Shown here piece by piece: positions 1 through 11,596 of a DNA stretch of 64,000 bases. The notes under the pieces are model-generated. The model worked only from the letters and a program-made list of their open reading frames with translations. It was not told the DNA's origin and made no database searches. Origin of the DNA: Cladorhizidae sp. MBARI D1340-BT2 (lineage: Eukaryota; Porifera; Demospongiae; Poecilosclerida; Cladorhizidae); contig JAQNBH010000069.1 in the NCBI GenBank assembly GCA_028752905.1, forward strand, positions 248,001-312,000, in the 5' to 3' direction. Every line of letters starts with the position of its first letter. Position 1 is the stretch's first letter. A program made the position numbers and the translations under genes.

Positions 1-540
1 TAGTAACTAGATGCTCTAGCCTTCATCAAGGAATAATGACTAGATGCTCTAGCCTTCGTCAGGAATAATGATTAGATGCTCTAGCCTTCATCAGGAATAA
101 TGACTAGATGCTCTAGCCTTCATCTGGAATAATGACTAGATGCTCTAGCCTTCATCAGGAATAATGACTAGATGCTCTAGCCTTCATCAGGAATAATGAC
201 TAGATGTTCTAGCCTTCATCAGGAATAATGACTAGATGCTATAGCCTTCATCAGGAATAATGACTATATTCTCTAGCCTTCACCAAAATAATGACTAGAT
301 GCTCTGACCTTCATCAGGAATAATGACTAGATGCTCTAGCCCTCATCAAGGAATAATAACTAGATGCTCTAGCCTTCATCAAGGAATAATGTCTAGATCC
401 TTTAGCCTTCATCAGGAATAATGACTAAATGCTCTAGCCTTCATCAGTATAATGACTAGATGCTCTAGCCTTCATCAGAATAATGACTAGATGCTCCAGA
501 CTTTATCAGGAATCATAACTTTCAGGAATAATGACTAGAT

Positions 541-1085
541 GCTCTAGCCTTCATCAGGACTAATGACTAGATGCTCTAGCCATCATCAGGAATATTGACT
601 AGATGCTCCAGCCTTCATCAGGAATAATGACTAGGTGCTATAGCTTCATCAGGAATAATGACTAGATGCTCTAGCCTTCATCAGGAATAATGACTAGATG
701 CTCTAGCCTTCATCAGGAATAATGACTAGATGCTCTAGTCTACATCAGGAATAATGACTTGATGCTCTAGCCTTCATCAGGAATTATGACAAGATGCTCT
801 AGCCTTCATCAGGAATAATGACTAGATGCTCTGACCTTCTTCAGGAATAACGACTAGATGCTCTAGCGTTCATCAATGAATAATGACTAGATGCTCTAAC
901 TTTCATCAGGAATAATGAATAGATGCTCCAGCCTTCATTAGGAATAATGACTATCAGGAATAATGACTAGATGCTCTAGTCATCAGGAATAATGGCTAGA
1001 TGTTCTAGCCTTCATCAGGAATAATGACTAGATGCTCTAGCCTTCATCAGGAATAATGACTAGATGCTCTAGCCTTCATCAGGAA
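541..1085 (+). repeat. Higher-order block, repeated at about 3,001-3,545
   Basis: The marker series GGACTAATGAC, AGCCATCATCAGG, AATATTGAC, TAGGTGCTATAGC and the truncated CTAGTCATCAGG occurs here and again 2,460 bp downstream (541 matches 3,001; 951 matches 3,410). The copies differ by a few substitutions. A third copy lies a further 3,518 bp on, from about 6,519. A second offset of 3,019 bp (851 with 3,870, and 1,122 with 4,141) links part of the same block to 3,870-4,280, so the blocks have been reshuffled more than once. Confidence 0.75.
662..674. other. Dyad core of the satellite monomer (example copy)
   Basis: CTAGA-TGC-TCTAG is a perfect 5-bp inverted repeat around a 3-base spacer, and it is present in most consensus monomers on either strand. 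Its spacing of 32 bp is close to three turns of B-DNA, so successive dyads would face roughly the same side of the helix. That phasing is an inference. The dyad is also the part of the monomer that varies most: the recurring variants GGAGC, AGAATC, AGCACC, AACACC, AGTACC and GCCACAGC on the opposite strand all break or weaken one arm. It could be a protein-binding site or simply a by-product of the monomer sequence. Nothing in the window decides between these. Confidence 0.6.
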
Positions 1086-1260
1086 TAATGACTAGATACT
1101 CTAGCCTTCATCAGGAATAATGACAAGATGCTCTAGCCTTCATCAGGAATAATGACTAGATGCTCTAGCCTTCATCAGGAATAATGACTAGGTGTTCTAG
1201 CCTTCATCAGGAATAATGACTAGGTGCTCTAGCCTTCATCAGGAATAATGACTAGATGCT

Positions 1261-3720
1261 GTGGCCTTCATCAGGATAATGACTAGATGCTCTAGCCTTC
1301 ATCAGGAATAATGACTAGATGCTCTGGCCTTCATCAGGAATAATGACTAGATGCTCTAACCTTCATCAGGAATAATGACTAGATGCTCTAGCCTTCATCA
1401 GGAATAATGACTAGATGCTCCAGCCTTCATCAGGAATAATGACTATCATGAATAATAACTAGATGCTCTAGCATTGATCAGGAATAATGACTAGATGCTC
1501 TAGCCTTCATCAGGAATATTGACTATATGCTCCAGCCTTCATAATAAATAATGACTAGGTGCTCTAGCCTTCATCAGGAATAATGACTAGATGCTCTGAC
1601 CTACATCAGGAATAATGACTAGATGCTCTAGCCTTCATCAAGGAATAATAACTAGATGCTCTAGTCTTCATCAAGGAATAATGACTAGATGCTCTAGCCT
1701 TCATCAGGAATAATGACTAAATGCTCTAGCCTTCATCAGTAATAATGACTAGATGCTCCAGCCTTCATCAGGAATAATAACTATCCGGAATAATGACTAG
1801 ATGCTCTAGCCTTCATCAGGACTAATGACTAGATGCTCTAGCCGTCATCCGGAATATTGACTAGATGCTCCAGCCTTCATCAGAAATAATGACTATCAAC
1901 TAGATGCTCTAGTCATCAGGAATAATGACTAGATGCTCTAGCCTAGACTTCATCCGGAATAATGACTAGATGCTCTAGCCTTCATCGGGAATGTTTACTA
2001 GATGCTCCAGCCTTCATCAGGAATAATGACTAGATGCTCTAGCCTTCATCAGGAATAATGACTAGATGCTCTAGCCTTCATCAGGAATAATGACTAGATG
2101 CTCTAGCCTTCATCAGGAATAATGACTAGATGCTCTAGCATTCATCACGAATAATGACTAGATGTTCTATCCTTCATCAGGATTAATGACTAGATGCTCT
2201 AGCCTTCATCATGAATAATGACTAGATGATCTAGCCTTCATCAGGAATAATAACTATATGCTCTAGCCTTCATCAGGAATAATGACTAGATGCTCTAGCC
2301 TTCATCAGGAATAATGACTAGATGCTCCAGCCTTCATCAGGAATAATGACTAACAGGAATAATGAATAGATGCTCTAGCCTTGATCAGGAAATAATGACT
2401 AGATGCTCTAGCCTTCATCAGGAATATTGACTATATGCTCCAGCCTTCATCATAAATAATGACTAGGTGCTCTAGCCTTCATCAGGAATAATGACTAGAT
2501 GCTCTGACCTTCATCAGGAATAATGACTAGATGCTATAGCCTTCATCAAGGAATAATATCTAGATGCTCTAGCCTTCATCAAGGAATAATGACTAGATGC
2601 TCTAGCCTTCATCAGGAATAATGACTAAATGCTCTAGCCTTCATCAGGAATAATGACTAGATGCTCCAGCCTTCATTAGGAATAATAACTATCCGGAATA
2701 ATGACTAGATGCTCTAGCCTTCATCAGGAGACTAATGACTAGATGCTCCAGCCTTCATCAGTAATAATGACTAGGTGCTCTAGCCTTCATCAGGAATAAG
2801 GACTAGATGATGTGGCCTTCATCAGGATAATGAGTAGATGCTCTAGCCTTCATCAGGAATAATGACTAGATGCTCTAGCCTTCATCAGGAATAATGACTA
2901 GATGCTCTATCCTTCATCAGGAATAATGACTAGATGCTCTAGCCTTCATCAGGAATAATGACTAGATGCTCTAGCCTTCCATCAGGAATAATGACTAGAT
3001 GCTCTAGCCTTCATCAGGACTAATGACTAGATACTCTAGCCATCATCAGGAATATTGACTAGATGCTACAGCCTTCATCAGGAATAATGACTAGGTGCTA
3101 TAGCTTCATCAGGAATAATGACTAGATGCTCTAGCCTTCATCAGGAATAATGACTAGATGCTCTAGCCTTCATCAGGAATAATGACTAGATGCTCTATCT
3201 TCATCAGGAATAATGACTTGATGCTCTAGCCTTCATCAGGAATAATGACAAGATGCTCTAGCCTTCATCAGGAATAATGACTAGATGCTCTGACCTTCAT
3301 CAGGAATAATGACTAGATGCTCTAGCCTTCATCAATGAATAATGACTAGATGCTCTGACTTTCATCAGGAATAATGAATAGATGCTCCAGCCTTCATTAG
3401 GAATAATGACTATCAGGAATAATGACTAGATGCTCTAGTCATCAGGAATAATGACTAGATGTTCTAGCCTTCATCAGGAATAATGACTAGATGCTCTAGC
3501 CTTCATCAGGAATAATGACTAGATGCTCTAGCCTTCATCAGGAATAATGACTAGGTGTTCTAGCCTTCATCAGGAATACTGACTAGATGCTCTAGCCTTC
3601 ATCAAGGAATAATATCTAGATGCTCTAGCCTTCATCAAGGAATAATGACTTGATGCTCTAGCCTTCATCAGGAATAATGACTAGATGCTCTAGCCTTCAT
3701 CAGGAATAATGACTAGATGC
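1261..3720 (+). repeat. About 2.5-kb block, copy 1 of a 3.52-kb direct duplication
   Basis: Markers here recur at a nearly constant offset of 3,518-3,530 bp: CTGTGGCC at 1,259 and 4,779; GACTATCATG at 1,441 and 4,971; GACTAACAGG at 2,348 and 5,868; GAGTAGATG at 2,832 and 6,350; AATATCTAGATG near 3,611 and 7,129. Rows compared by eye differ by only scattered bases. The small drift in offset reflects indels of a few bases. Confidence 0.8.
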
Positions 3721-4780
3721 TCTAGCCTTCATCAGGAATAATGACTAGATGCTCTAGTCTTCATCAGGAATAATGACTTGATGCTCTAGCCTTCATCAGG
3801 AATAATGACAAGATGCTCTAGCCTTCATCAGGAATAATGACTAGAGGCTCTGACCTTCATCAGGAATAACGACTAGATGCTCTAGCGTTCATCAATGAAT
3901 AATGACTAGATGCTCTAACTTTCATCAGGAATAATGAATAGATGCTCCAGCCTTCATTAGGAATAATGACTATCAGGAATAATGACTAGATGCTCTAGTC
4001 ATCAGGAATAATGACTAGATGTTCTAGCCTTCATCAGGAATAATGACTAGATGCTCTAGCCTTCATCAGGAATAATGACTAGATGCTCTAGCCTTCATCA
4101 GGAATAATGACTAGATACTCTAGCCTTCATCAGGAATAATGACAAGATGCTCTAGCCTTCATCAGGAATAATGACTAGATGCTCTAGCCTTCATCAGGAA
4201 TAATGACTAGGTGTTCTAGCCTTCATCAGGAATAATGACTAGGTGCTCTAGCCTTCATCAGGAATAATGACTAGGTGCTCTAGCCTTCATCAGGAATAAT
4301 GACTAGATGCTCTAGTCTTCATCAGGAATAATGACTAGATGCTCTAGCCTTCATCAGGAATAATGACTAGATGCTCTAGCCTTCATCAGGAATAATGACT
4401 AGATGCTCTAACCTTCATCAGGAATAATGACTAGATGCTCTAGCCTTCTTCATTGAATAATGACTAGATGCTCTGACTTTCATCAGGAATAATGAATAGA
4501 TGCTCCAGCCTTCATTAGGAATAATGACTATCAGGAATAATGACTAGATGCTCTAGTCATCAGGAATAATGACTAGATGTTCTAGCCTTCATCAGGAATA
4601 ATGACTAGATGCTCTAGCCTTCAGCCTTCATCAGGAATAATGACTAGATGCTCTAGCCTTCATCAGGAATAATGACTAGATGCTCTAGCCTTCATCAGGA
4701 ATAATGACTAGGTGTTCTAGCCTTCATCAGGAATAATGACTAGGTGCTCTAGCCTTCATCAGGCATAATGACTAGATGCT

Positions 4781-7238
4781 GTGGCCTTCATCAGGATAAT
4801 GACTAGATGCTCTAGCCTTCATCAGGAATAATGACTAGATGCTCTGGCCTTCATCAGGAATAATGACTAGATGCTCTAACCTTCATCAGGAATAATGACT
4901 AGGTGCTCTAGCCTTCATCAGGAATAATGACTAGATGCTCCAGCCTTCATCAGGAATAATGACTATCATGAATAATAACTAGATGCTCTAGCCTTGATCA
5001 GGAATAATGACTAGATGCTCTAGCCTTCATCAGGAATATTGACTATATGCTCCAGCCTTCATAATAAATAATGACTAGGTGCTCTAGCCTTCATCAGGAA
5101 TAATGACTAGATGCTCTGACCTACATCAGGAATAATGACTAGATGCTCTAGCCTTCATCAAGGAATAATAACTAGATGCTCTAGTCTTCATCAAGGAATA
5201 ATGACTAGATGCTCTAGCCTTCATCAGGAATAATGACTAAATGCTCTAGCCTTCATCAGGAATAATGACTAGATGCTCCAGCCTTCATCAGGAATAATAA
5301 CTATCCGGAATAATGACTAGATGCTCTAGCCTTCATCAGGACTAATGACTAGATGCTCTAGCCGTCATCAGGAATATTGACTAGATGCTCCAGCCTTCAT
5401 CAGAAATAATGACTATCAACTAGATGCTCTAGTCATCAGGAATAATGACTAGATGCTCTAGCCTAGACTTTATCCGGAATAATGACTAGATGCTCTAGCC
5501 TTCATCAGGAATGTTTACTAGATGCTCCAGCCTATATCAGGAATAATGACTAGATGCTCTAGCCTTCATCAGGAATAATGACTAGATGCTCTAGCCTTCA
5601 TCAGGAATAATGACTAGATGCTCTAGCCTTCATCAGGAATAATGACTAGATGCTCTAGCATTCATCACGAATAATGACTAGATGTTCTAGCCTTCATCAG
5701 GATTAATGACTAGATGCTCTAGCCTTCATCATGAATAATGACTAGATGCTCTAGCCTTCATCAGGAATAATAACTATATGCTCTAGCCTTCATCAGGAAT
5801 AATGACTAGATGCTCTAGCCTTCATCAGGAATAATGACTAGATGCTCCAGCCTTCATCAGGAATAATGACTAACAGGAATAATGAATAGATGCTCTAGCC
5901 TTGATCAGGAAATAATGACTAGATGCTCTAGCCTTCATCAGGAATATTGACTATATGCTTCAGCCTTCATCATAAATAATGACTAGGTGCTCTAGCCTTC
6001 ATCAGGAATAATGACTAGATGCTCTGACCTTCATCAGGAATAATGACTAGATGCTATAGCCTTCATCAAGGAATAATATCTAGATGCTCTAGCCTTCATC
6101 AAGGAATAATGACTAGATGCTCTAGCCTTCATCAGGAATAATGTAAATGCTCTAGCCTTCATCAGGAATAATGACTAGATGCTCCAGCCTTCATTAGGAA
6201 TAATAACTATCCGGAATAATGACTAGATGCTCTAGCCTTCATCAGGAGACTAATGACTAGATGCTCCAGCCTTCATCAGTAATAATGACTAGGTGCTCTA
6301 GCCTTCATCAGGAATAAGGACTAGATGATGTGGCCTTCATCAGGATAATGAGTAGATGCTCTAGCCTTCATCAGGAATAATGACTAGATGCTCTAGCCTT
6401 CATCAGGAATAATGACTAGATGCTCTAGCCTTCATCAGGAATAATGACTAGATGCTCTAGCCTTCATCAGGAATAATGACTAGATGCTCTAGCCTTCCAT
6501 CAGGAATAATGACTAGATGCTCTAGCCTTCATCAGGACTAATGACTAGATACTCTAGCCATCATCAGGAATATTGACTAGATGCTACAGCCTTCATCAGG
6601 AATAATGACTAGGTGCTATAGCTTCATCAGGAATAATGACTAGATGCTCTAGCCTTCATCAGGAATAATGACTAGATGCTCTAGCCTTCATCAGGAATAA
6701 TGACTAGATGCTCTATCTTCATCAGGAATAATGACTTGATGCTCTAGCCTTCATCAGGAATAATGACAAGATGCTCTAGCCTTCATCAGGAATAATGACT
6801 AGATGCTCTGACCTTCATCAGGAATAATGACTAGATGCTCTAGCCTTCATCAATGAATAATGACTAGATGCTCTGACTTTCATCAGGAATAATGAATAGA
6901 TGCTCCAGCCTTCATTAGGAATAATGACTATCAGGAATAATGACTAGATGCTCTAGTCATCAGGAATAATGACTAGATGTTCTAGCCTTCATCAGGAATA
7001 ATGACTAGATGCTCTAGCCTTCATCAGGAATAATGACTAGATGCTCTAGCCTTCATCAGGAATAATGACTAGGTGTTCTAGCCTTCATCAGGAATAATGA
7101 CTAGATGCTCTAGCCTTCATCAAGGAATAATATCTAGATGCTCTAGCCTTCATCAAGGAATAATGACTTGATGCTCTAGCCTTCATCAGGAATAATGACT
7201 AGATGCTCTAGCCTTCATCAGGAATAATGACTAGATGC
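4781..7238 (+). repeat. About 2.5-kb block, copy 2 of a 3.52-kb direct duplication
   Basis: This is the partner of 1,261-3,720. Small differences include a monomer shortened to AATGTAAATGC near 6,141, where copy 1 has a full monomer. Between the copies, about 3,720-4,780 carries extra repeats of the GACTATCAGG / CTAGTCATCAGG marker pair (3,970 and 4,528, spaced 558-560 bp). Confidence 0.8.
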
Positions 7239-7353
7239 TCTAGCATTCATCAGGAATAATGACTAGATGCTCTGACCTTCATCAGGAATAATGACTAGAT
7301 GCTCTAACCTTCATCAGGAATAATGACTAGATGCTCTAGCCTTCATCAGTAAT

Positions 7354-8157
7354 AATGACTAGATGCCCCAGCCTTCATCAGGAATAATGACTATAAGGAA
7401 TAATGACTAGATGCTCTAGCCTTGATCAGGAATAATGACTAGATGCTCTAGCCTTCATCAGGAATATTGACTATATGCTCCAGCCTTCATAATAAATAAT
7501 GACTAGGTGCTCTAGCCTTCATCAGGAATAATGACTAGATGCTCTGACCTTCATCAGGAATAATGTCTAGATGCTCTAGCCTTCATCAAGGAATAATAAC
7601 TAGATGCTCTAGTCTTAATCAAGGAATAATGACTAGATGATCTAGCGTTCATCAGAAATAATGACTAAATGCTCTAGCCTTCATCAGGAATAATGATTAG
7701 ATGCTCCAGCCTTCATCAGGAATAATAACTATCCGGAATAATGACTAGATGCTCTAGCCTTCATCAGGACTAATGACTAGATGCTCTAGCCGTCATCAGG
7801 AATATTGACTAGATGCTCCAGCCTTCATCAGAAATAATGACTATCAGGAATAATGACTAGATGCTCTAGTCATCAGGAATAATGACTAGATGCTCTAGCC
7901 TAGATTTCATCAGGAATAATGACTAGATGCTCTAGCCTTCATCAGGAATGTTTACTAGATGCTCCAGCCTTCATCAGGAATAATGACTAGATGCTCTAGC
8001 CTTCATCAGGAATAATGACTAGATGCTCTAGCCTTCATCAGGAATAATGACTAGATGCTCTAGCCTTCATCAGGAATAATGACTAGATGCTCTAGCATTC
8101 ATCAGGAATAATGACTAGATGTTCTAGCCTTCATCAGGATTAATGACCAGATGCTCT
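7354..8157 (+). repeat. Partial third higher-order copy, cut by the strand switch
   Basis: This repeats about 4,925-5,728 with an offset of 2,428-2,429 bp: CTTGATCAGG at 4,993 and 7,421, and CAGAAATAATGAC at 5,401 and 7,830. The unusual markers GCCTAGA-TTTCATC and GGAATGTTTACTAG are in the same order in both. The copy stops abruptly at the orientation switch, whereas the parent continues for more than 1.5 kb. Confidence 0.75.
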
Positions 8158-8180
8158 AAAGGCTAGAGCATCTAGTCATT
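8141..8180. repeat. Strand-switch (fold-back) junction
   Basis: The forward monomer ends at 8,158 within AGATGCTCTA. The next base begins AAGGCTAGAGCATCT, which is the reverse complement of the same monomer region. The result is an inverted repeat, AGATGCTCTA / TAGAGCATCT, around the 5-base spacer 8,159-8,163. With two mismatches the arms extend to 21 bases, and beyond that the two oppositely oriented arrays continue. No foreign base is left at the junction, which suggests an inversion or template-switch breakpoint inside a monomer. Confidence 0.9.
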
Positions 8181-8833
8181 ATTCCTGATGAAGGCTAGAG
8201 CATCTAGTCATTATTCCTGATGAACGCTAGAGCATCTAGTCATTATTCCTGATGAAGGCTAGAGCATCTATTCATTATTCCTGATGAAGGCTAGAGCATC
8301 AAGTCATTATTCCTGATGAAGGCTTGAGCATTTAGTCATTATTCCTGTTGAAGGCTAGAGCATCTAGTCATTATTCCTGATGAAGGCTAGAGCATCTAGT
8401 AATTATTCCTGATGAAGGCTTGAGCATCTAGTCAATATTCCTGATGAAGGCTAGACCATCTAGTCATTATTCCTGATGAAGGCTAGGCTAGAGCATCTAG
8501 TCATTATTCCTCATAGTCATTATTCTTGATGAAGACTGGAGCATCTAGTAATTAGTCCTGATGAAGGCTAGAGCATCTAGTCATTATTCCGGATAGTTAT
8601 TATTCCTGATGAAGGCTGGAGCATCTAGTCATTATTCATGATGAAGGCTAGAGCATTTAGTCATTATTCCTGATGAAGGCTACAGCATCTCGTCATTATT
8701 CCTTGATGAAGGCTAGAGCATCTAGATATTATTCCTTGATGAAGGCTAGAGCATCTAGTCATTATTCCTGATGAAGGTCAGAGCATCTAGTCATTATTCC
8801 TGATGAAGGCTAGAGCACCTAGTCATTATTTAT

Positions 8834-9647
8834 GATAGTCATTATTCTCCTGATGAAGGCTGGAGCATCTAGTCATTATTCATGATGAAGGCTAGAGCAT
8901 CTAGTCATTAATCCTGATGGAGGCTAGAACATCTAGTCATTATTCCTGATGAATGCTAGAGCATCTAGTCATTATTCCTGATGAATGCTAGAGCATCTAA
9001 TCATTATTCCTGATGAAGGCTAGAGCATCTAGTCATTATTCCTGATGAAGGCTAGAGCATCTAGTCATTATTCCTGATGAAGGCTGGAGCATCTAGTAAA
9101 CATTCCTGATGAAGGCTAGAGCATCTAGTCATTATTCCTGATGAAGTCTAGGCTAGAGCATCTAGTCATTATTCCTGATGAAGGCTAGAGCATCTAGTCA
9201 TTATTCCTGATCAAGGCTAGAGCATCTAGTTATTATTCCTGATAGTCATTATTCTCCTGATGAAGGCTGGAGCATCTAGTCATTATTCATGATGAAGGCT
9301 AGAGCATCTAGTCATTAATCCTGATGAAGGCTAGAACATCTAGTCATTATTCCTTATGAATGCTAGAGCATCTAGTCATTATTCCTGATGAAGGCTAGAG
9401 CATCTAGTCATTATTCCTGATGAAGGCTAGAGCATCTAGTCATTATTGCTGATAAAGGCTAGAGCATCTAGTCATTATTCCTGATGAAGGCTGGAGCATC
9501 TAGTAAACATTCCTGATGAAGGCTAGAGCATCTAGTCATTATTCCTGATGAAGTCTAGGCTAGAGCATCTAGTCATTATTCCTGATGACTAGAGCGTCTA
9601 GTCATTATTCCTGATAGTCATTATTTCTAATGAAGGCTGGAGCATCT
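8834..9647 (-). repeat. 407-bp tandem duplication (two units)
   Basis: Unit 1 is about 8,834-9,240 and unit 2 about 9,241-9,647. GATAGTCATTATTCTCC starts at 8,834 and 9,241, and AGTAAACAT at 9,095 and 9,502, both offset by 407. 407 is not a multiple of 32 because each unit contains shortened and lengthened monomers. That makes the period diagnostic of one duplication event rather than of register slippage. Confidence 0.75.
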
Positions 9648-10683
9648 AGTCAATATTCCTGATGACGGCTAGAGCATCTAGTCATTAGTCCTGATGAAGG
9701 CTAGAGCATCTAGTCATTATTCTGGATAGTTATTATTCCTGATGAAGGCTGGAGCATCTAGTCATTATTCCTGATGAAGGCTAGAGCATTTAGTCATTAT
9801 TCCTGATGAAGGCTAGAGCATCTAGTCATTATTCCTTGATGAAGACTAGAACATCTAGTTATTATTCCTTGATGAAGACTAGAGCATCTAGTCATTATTC
9901 CTGATGAAGGTCAGAGCATCTAGTCATTATTCCTGATGAAGGCTAGAGCACCTAGTCATTATTAATTATGAAGGCTGGAGCATATAGTCAATATTCCTGA
10001 TGAAGGCTAGAGCATCTAGTCATTATTCCTGATCAAGGCTAGAGCATCTAGTCATTATTCCTGATAGTCATTATTCCTGATGAAGGCTGGAACATCTAGT
10101 CATTATTCCTGATGAATGCTAGAGCATCTAGTCATTATTCCTAATGAAGGCTAGAGCATCTAGTCATTATTCCTGATGAAGGCTAGAGCATCTAGTCATT
10201 ATTCCTGATGAAGGCTAGAGCATCTAGTCATTATTCCTGATGAAGGCTAGAGCATCTAGTCATTATTCCTGATGAAGGCTAGAGCATCTAGTTATTATTC
10301 CTGATGAAGGCTAGAGCATCTAGTCATTATTCCTGATGAAGGATAGTCATTATTCCTGATGAAGGCTAGAACATCTAGTCATTATTCCTGATGACTAGAG
10401 CATCTAGTCATTATTCCTAATAGTCATTATTCCTAATGAAGACTGGAGCATCTATTCATTATTCCTGATGAAAGTCAGAGCATCTAGTCATTATTCATTG
10501 ATGAAGGCTAGAGCATCTAGTCATTATTCCTGATGAAAGTCAGAGCATCTAGTCATTATTCCTGATGAAGGCTAGAGCATCTAGTCATTATTCCTGATGA
10601 AGGCTAGAGCATCTAGTCATTATTCCTGATGAAGGCTAGAGCATCTAGTCATTATCCTGATGAAGGCCACAGCATCTAGTCAT

Positions 10684-11427
10684 TATTCCTGATGAAGGCT
10701 AGAGCACCTAGTCATTATTCCTGATGAAGTCTAGAACACCTAGTCATTATTCCTGATGAAGGCTAGAGCATCTAGTCATTATTCCTGATGAAGGCTAGAG
10801 CATCTAGTCATTATTCCTGATGAAGGCTAGAGCATCTAGTCATTATTCCTGATGAAGGCTAGAGCATCTAGTCATTATTCCTGATGAAGGCTGAAGGCTA
10901 GAGCATCTAGTCATTATTCCTGATGAAGGCTAGAACATCTAGTCATTATTCCTGATGACTAGAGCATCTAGTCATTATTCCTGATAGTCATTATTCCTAA
11001 TGAAGGCTGGAGCATCTATTCATTATTCCTGATGAAAGTCAGAGCATCTAGTCATTATTCCTGATGAAGGCTAGAGCACCTAGTCATTATTCCTGATGAA
11101 GGCTAGAACACCTAGTCATTATTCCTGATGAAGGCTAGAGCATCTAGTCATTATTCCTGATGAAGGCTAGAGCATCTAGTCATTATTCCTGATGAAGGCT
11201 AGAGCATCTAGTCATTATTCCTGATGAAGGCTAGAGCATCTAGTCATTATTCCTGATGAAGGCTGAAGGCTAGAGCATCTAGTCATTATTCCTGATGAAG
11301 GCTAGAACATCTAGTCATTATTCCTGATGACTAGAGCATCTAGTCATTATTCCTGATAGTCATTATTCCTAATGAAGGCTGGAGCATCTATTCATTATTC
11401 CTGATGAAAGTCAGAGCATCTAGTCAT
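10684..11427 (-). repeat. 372-bp tandem duplication (two units)
   Basis: Unit 1 is about 10,684-11,055 and unit 2 about 11,056-11,427. AGCACC at 10,703 pairs with 11,075, GGCTGAAGGC at 10,891 with 11,263, and AGAACATC at 10,932 with 11,304, all offset by 372. The GGCTGAAGGC monomer (a 6-bp internal duplication) and the CCTGATAGTC truncated monomer are in the same order in both units. Confidence 0.75.
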
Positions 11428-11596
11428 TATTAATTGAAGAAGGCTAGAGCATCTAGTCATTATTCCTGATGAAGGTCAGAGCATCTAGTCATTATTCCTG
11501 ATGAAGGCTAGAGCATCTATTCATTATTCCTGATGAAGGCTAGAGCATCTAGTCATTATTCCTGATGAAGACTAGAGAAACTAGTCATTATTCCTG

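Larger units (their letters stand above)
1..8158 (+). repeat. 32-bp satellite array, forward-sense domain
   Basis: Roughly 255 tandem monomers with a consensus period of 32 bp; 661-692 is a clean example. The most constant parts are GGAATAATGACTAGATG and CCTTCATCA, and most substitutions fall in the CTCTAG part between them. Common variants are TGCTCCAGCC, TGCTCTGACC, TGTTCTAGCC, TAGGTGCTC and one-base gains such as ATCAAGGAATAA. Truncated monomers recur, for example GACTATCAGG at 951, 3,410, 3,970, 4,528 and 6,928, and ACTATCCGG near 1,783, 2,691, 5,300, 6,208 and 7,733. These serve as markers of a higher-order repeat. The array is already running at base 1, so its left edge lies outside the window. 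Every frame is closed by TAA, TGA or TAG inside almost every monomer, so it is not coding. I do not recognise the monomer as a named satellite family. Confidence 0.98.
8159..11596 (-). repeat. 32-bp satellite array, reverse-sense domain, proximal part
   Basis: This is the same monomer as in 1-8,158 but reverse-complemented. Marker monomers of the forward domain reappear inverted here: AGTAAACATTCC at 9,095 and 9,502 (forward form GGAATGTTTACT), GAAGTCTAGGCTAGAG near 9,144 and 9,550, and GGATAGTTATTATTCC near 8,590 and 9,725. None of these appears to the right of 11,734 in my reading. Conversely, the marker TGAAAGTTATGATTCC, which recurs through the rest of the window, does not occur here. The part right of about 10,330 shares modules with both sides. 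Confidence 0.97.

Noticed and set aside
8141..8180. Intrinsic transcription terminator hairpin at the fold-back
   Set aside because: The stem is simply two opposed monomers. There is no adjacent gene and no T-tract, and the context is eukaryotic-type satellite.
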